Origin: Elusimicrobiota bacterium | Lineage (GTDB): Bacteria > Elusimicrobiota > Elusimicrobia > UBA1565 > UBA9628 | Assembly (NCBI GenBank): GCA_027451985.1 | Contig: DAIDHS010000002.1 | Span: 1-64,000 of the forward strand | Direction of reading: 5' to 3' | DNA length: 64,000 bases | In this document: in pieces, positions 62,047 through 64,000 of the stretch | How the letters are laid out: every line of letters starts with the position of its first letter | Position numbering within the stretch: the stretch's first letter is position 1 | Translations under genes and position numbers: made by a program | Notes under the pieces: model-generated | Database searches by the model: none | The model's input: only the letters and a program-made list of their open reading frames with translations | What the model was told of the DNA's origin: nothing

Positions 62047-64000
62047 TGCAGGAGTATTTTCTTGACGGTTTGATAAACGTTTCCGCCGCCCAGCGTCTCT
62101 TCCTCGCGAATGACCGCGTAATAAATGCCGCGCGCCACGGTCCGGCCGGCCTGGTTGTCCTTATTCCAAACATAGGTCACCGGCCCTCCGTTGTAACTGG
62201 GCGCGGTGTCGGGGAAATCGTGGGTGAAAACCAACTCTCCGGCGATGTTGTAAATCCTCAGATGCGCCACGGCCTGGACCGGGAAGTAAATCTGGAACGT
62301 CGCGGTCGGATAGCTACTGGGCACGGGATTAGGATAAACGAAGGTGTTGGCCTCGAAATCGCCCTGCGGGTCGGCCGACGCGCCGCGCGTGACCGGGATT
62401 TCTCCGAAGGACTGATAATCGCTGGCCAGCGCGCTGGGAACGAGAACGTCGCCCGTGATGTCGTCGATGGCGCTCATGTCGGTCGAGGCCGCGACGGTGA
62501 ACTCATAGTTGCCGTCCGGGACCTTGGAATAGGTCAGATCCGTCCCGTCCCAAACGGCCTGCGCCGAGGTCCGCGCCGGCGCGACGGTGATAATGCGTTT
62601 AACCAAGGAAACCGACTCGGGAGGCGTGGGATTGCCGTACGAGTCAAACACAGTGCCCGGTTTGTAAATCTTGATGGCCACTTTCATCGGCTGGGAGACT
62701 TGGTAGTAGATGGTGCTGCTCTGGTGCGAGGCGTCCATGATGGTAGCGGCTTCATCGAAAACCTGCAGCGGCTGATAGGCGACGGTCGCCGCAGCCGTAG
62801 ACAATGACAGTGACGACTGTTCTGAAGCGATATCTTCGGCCGTGACTTGGACGGTATAGAAGCCCGGGGGAAGATAGTTGCCGCTATCGCTCAGCCCGTC
62901 CCAAACATCGCTGATGGAGACGCCCCCTTGCCGTTCCTGACCTGCGATGACGGTCCTAACCACGTTGAACGGGGCGCTCGTGTTCAAAATCCGGATGGTC
63001 ACGGACGAGGTCCGGGTCAGCGAGTAATCGATGGTATAAGGAGGCAACTGGACCGCCGCCGCACTGGAATTAAAAAGCTGGGGGATGGTGGGATTGACGG
63101 AAAAGGTCGGGAAGCCCACGTATCCCCGCTGCACCGCGATGGTTCCCTCGACTTTATCCGTCGCGAACATGGCCGGCGTGGTGGTGGACTGCGCCACCAA
63201 ATCGTAGACGTAATCCCCGTCCGGAACGGTCAGGCCGTTATTGTCGGTCCCGTCCCAAGCTTGGGTGACATTAAAGCGCCCCGCCCTAAAACCGTAGAAG
63301 GTCCTGATCGGCCCGACCTCCGCCCCGCCGGGCCCCACGACGTCCGCGCAGCTTCCGCTGCCCGAGATTTGTCCGCACGGCGGCCAGTCCGTGTTCTGAT
63401 TCAAGAACGTCGTACCCGGCGGATAGATGTTCCAGGCCACGTTCATGTCGTTGGAAAGCTCGTAGGCGATGGACGCGACGTCTCCCGTTGCGCCAACCAA
63501 TAGCGGCTGAGTCTGCACATTGGTGATGCGGAACAGGTCCACCGGGAACATGACCGTGGTCGTCGTGACCTGGGACGGCACGAAGGGATCCGAAGCCGCG
63601 AGCTGGGCCATATAGACTCCGGAGCTCACCACCTGGCCGTTGTCCCCGACTCCGTCCGACCACGTTTCGGAAATCCCCGTGTTGCCCGGGCGGACTTCGT
63701 TGCTGACCAATGTCTTGACCACTGCCCCCGATGAATTAATGATGAGGAAGTTGACGTTGGCTTCACGAGATAAGGAGTAATCGAATTGAAACGGATCGAT
63801 GCCCGCCACGGGCGGGCTCGAGCCCACGACCGTGGTTATCGGCGTAATCTGACTGACCCCGATGTAGCCGCGTGAAATTGGGATGAATCCGGTCTTGGCG
63901 ACGGAGGTCCAAATATAAGTGTTCGTGCTGATATTGAGGAAGGGCGTCCCTTCCTGCGAGGGCATGTTCGCGTAGATAACGAAGACGTAATCGCCGTCCG
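62043..64000 (-). CDS. Large surface protein of tandem FlgD-Ig-like modules with C-terminal T9SS-CTD/FlgD-Ig-like domain; 5' end outside the window
   Basis: Repeated VWDGTD..xxVPDGxYxxxVxA modules; C-terminus FVYPNPVPSSYPTATFQIYFPVQAVAHLRIYNIAGELVFTHDF...VWNKDNQAGRTVARGIYYAVI. Frame stays open to 64000 (PDGDYVFVIYANMPSQEG). Confidence 0.78.
   Translation of the reverse strand, partial: DGDYVFVIYANMPSQEGTPFLNISTNTYIWTSVAKTGFIPISRGYIGVSQITPITTVVGSSPPVAGIDPFQFDYSLSREANVNFLIINSSGAVVKTLVSNEVRPGNTGISETWSDGVGDNGQVVSSGVYMAQLAASDPFVPSQVTTTTVMFPVDLFRITNVQTQPLLVGATGDVASIAYELSNDMNVAWNIYPPGTTFLNQNTDWPPCGQISGSGSCADVVGPGGAEVGPIRTFYGFRAGRFNVTQAWDGTDNNGLTVPDGDYVYDLVAQSTTTPAMFATDKVEGTIAVQRGYVGFPTFSVNPTIPQLFNSSAAAVQLPPYTIDYSLTRTSSVTIRILNTSAPFNVVRTVIAGQERQGGVSISDVWDGLSDSGNYLPPGFYTVQVTAEDIASEQSSLSLSTAAATVAYQPLQVFDEAATIMDASHQSSTIYYQVSQPMKVAIKIYKPGTVFDSYGNPTPPESVSLVKRIITVAPARTSAQAVWDGTDLTYSKVPDGNYEFTVAASTDMSAIDDITGDVLVPSALASDYQSFGEIPVTRGASADPQGDFEANTFVYPNPVPSSYPTATFQIYFPVQAVAHLRIYNIAGELVFTHDFPDTAPSYNGGPVTYVWNKDNQAGRTVARGIYYAVIREEETLGGGNVYQTVKKILLQ

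Overview
This is a GC-rich bacterial chromosomal window. Gene content and style suggest an Elusimicrobiota-like Gram-negative organism, but that is inference and no rRNA is present to confirm it. I see no rRNA, tRNA, CRISPR array or transposase. From left to right: (i) a truncated, tail-fibre-like surface protein on the minus strand (<1..2195), which the ORF track misses; (ii) a korAB-gltA-sucCD partial TCA operon; (iii) an operon of a DUF4384-like lipoprotein, a CHASE2 protein with a degenerate kinase domain, and a PP2C phosphatase; (iv) Crp/Fnr, VOC, an outer-membrane-type protein and a FecR-domain gene; (v) a plus-strand block with an HExxH protein, a secreted PLD, an HTH-DUF1232 protein and a TolC/adaptor/RND efflux operon; (vi) a long minus-strand block. 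That block contains a C39-like cysteine-protease candidate. It also contains a tight operon encoding an FtsH-like AAA metalloprotease, three Gly/Ala-rich membrane proteins and an ankyrin-caspase lipoprotein. The rest is a large hybrid Tad/type-IV-pilus locus: two Flp pilins, TadE, CpaB, short secretin, CpaE-CpaF fusion, extended TadB, TadC, a two-component cluster, and PilV/W/X-like and TadE/TadG-like proteins. Inside the pilus locus is an antisense S23/IVP-type four-helix-bundle ORF flanked by GGAACG-type repeats. The best candidates for something undescribed are the FtsH/Gly-rich/ankyrin-caspase operon, the four-helix-bundle element, and a 15-bp inverted repeat over the start of the HTH-DUF1232 gene. 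Family calls come from reading motifs by eye; no searches were run.
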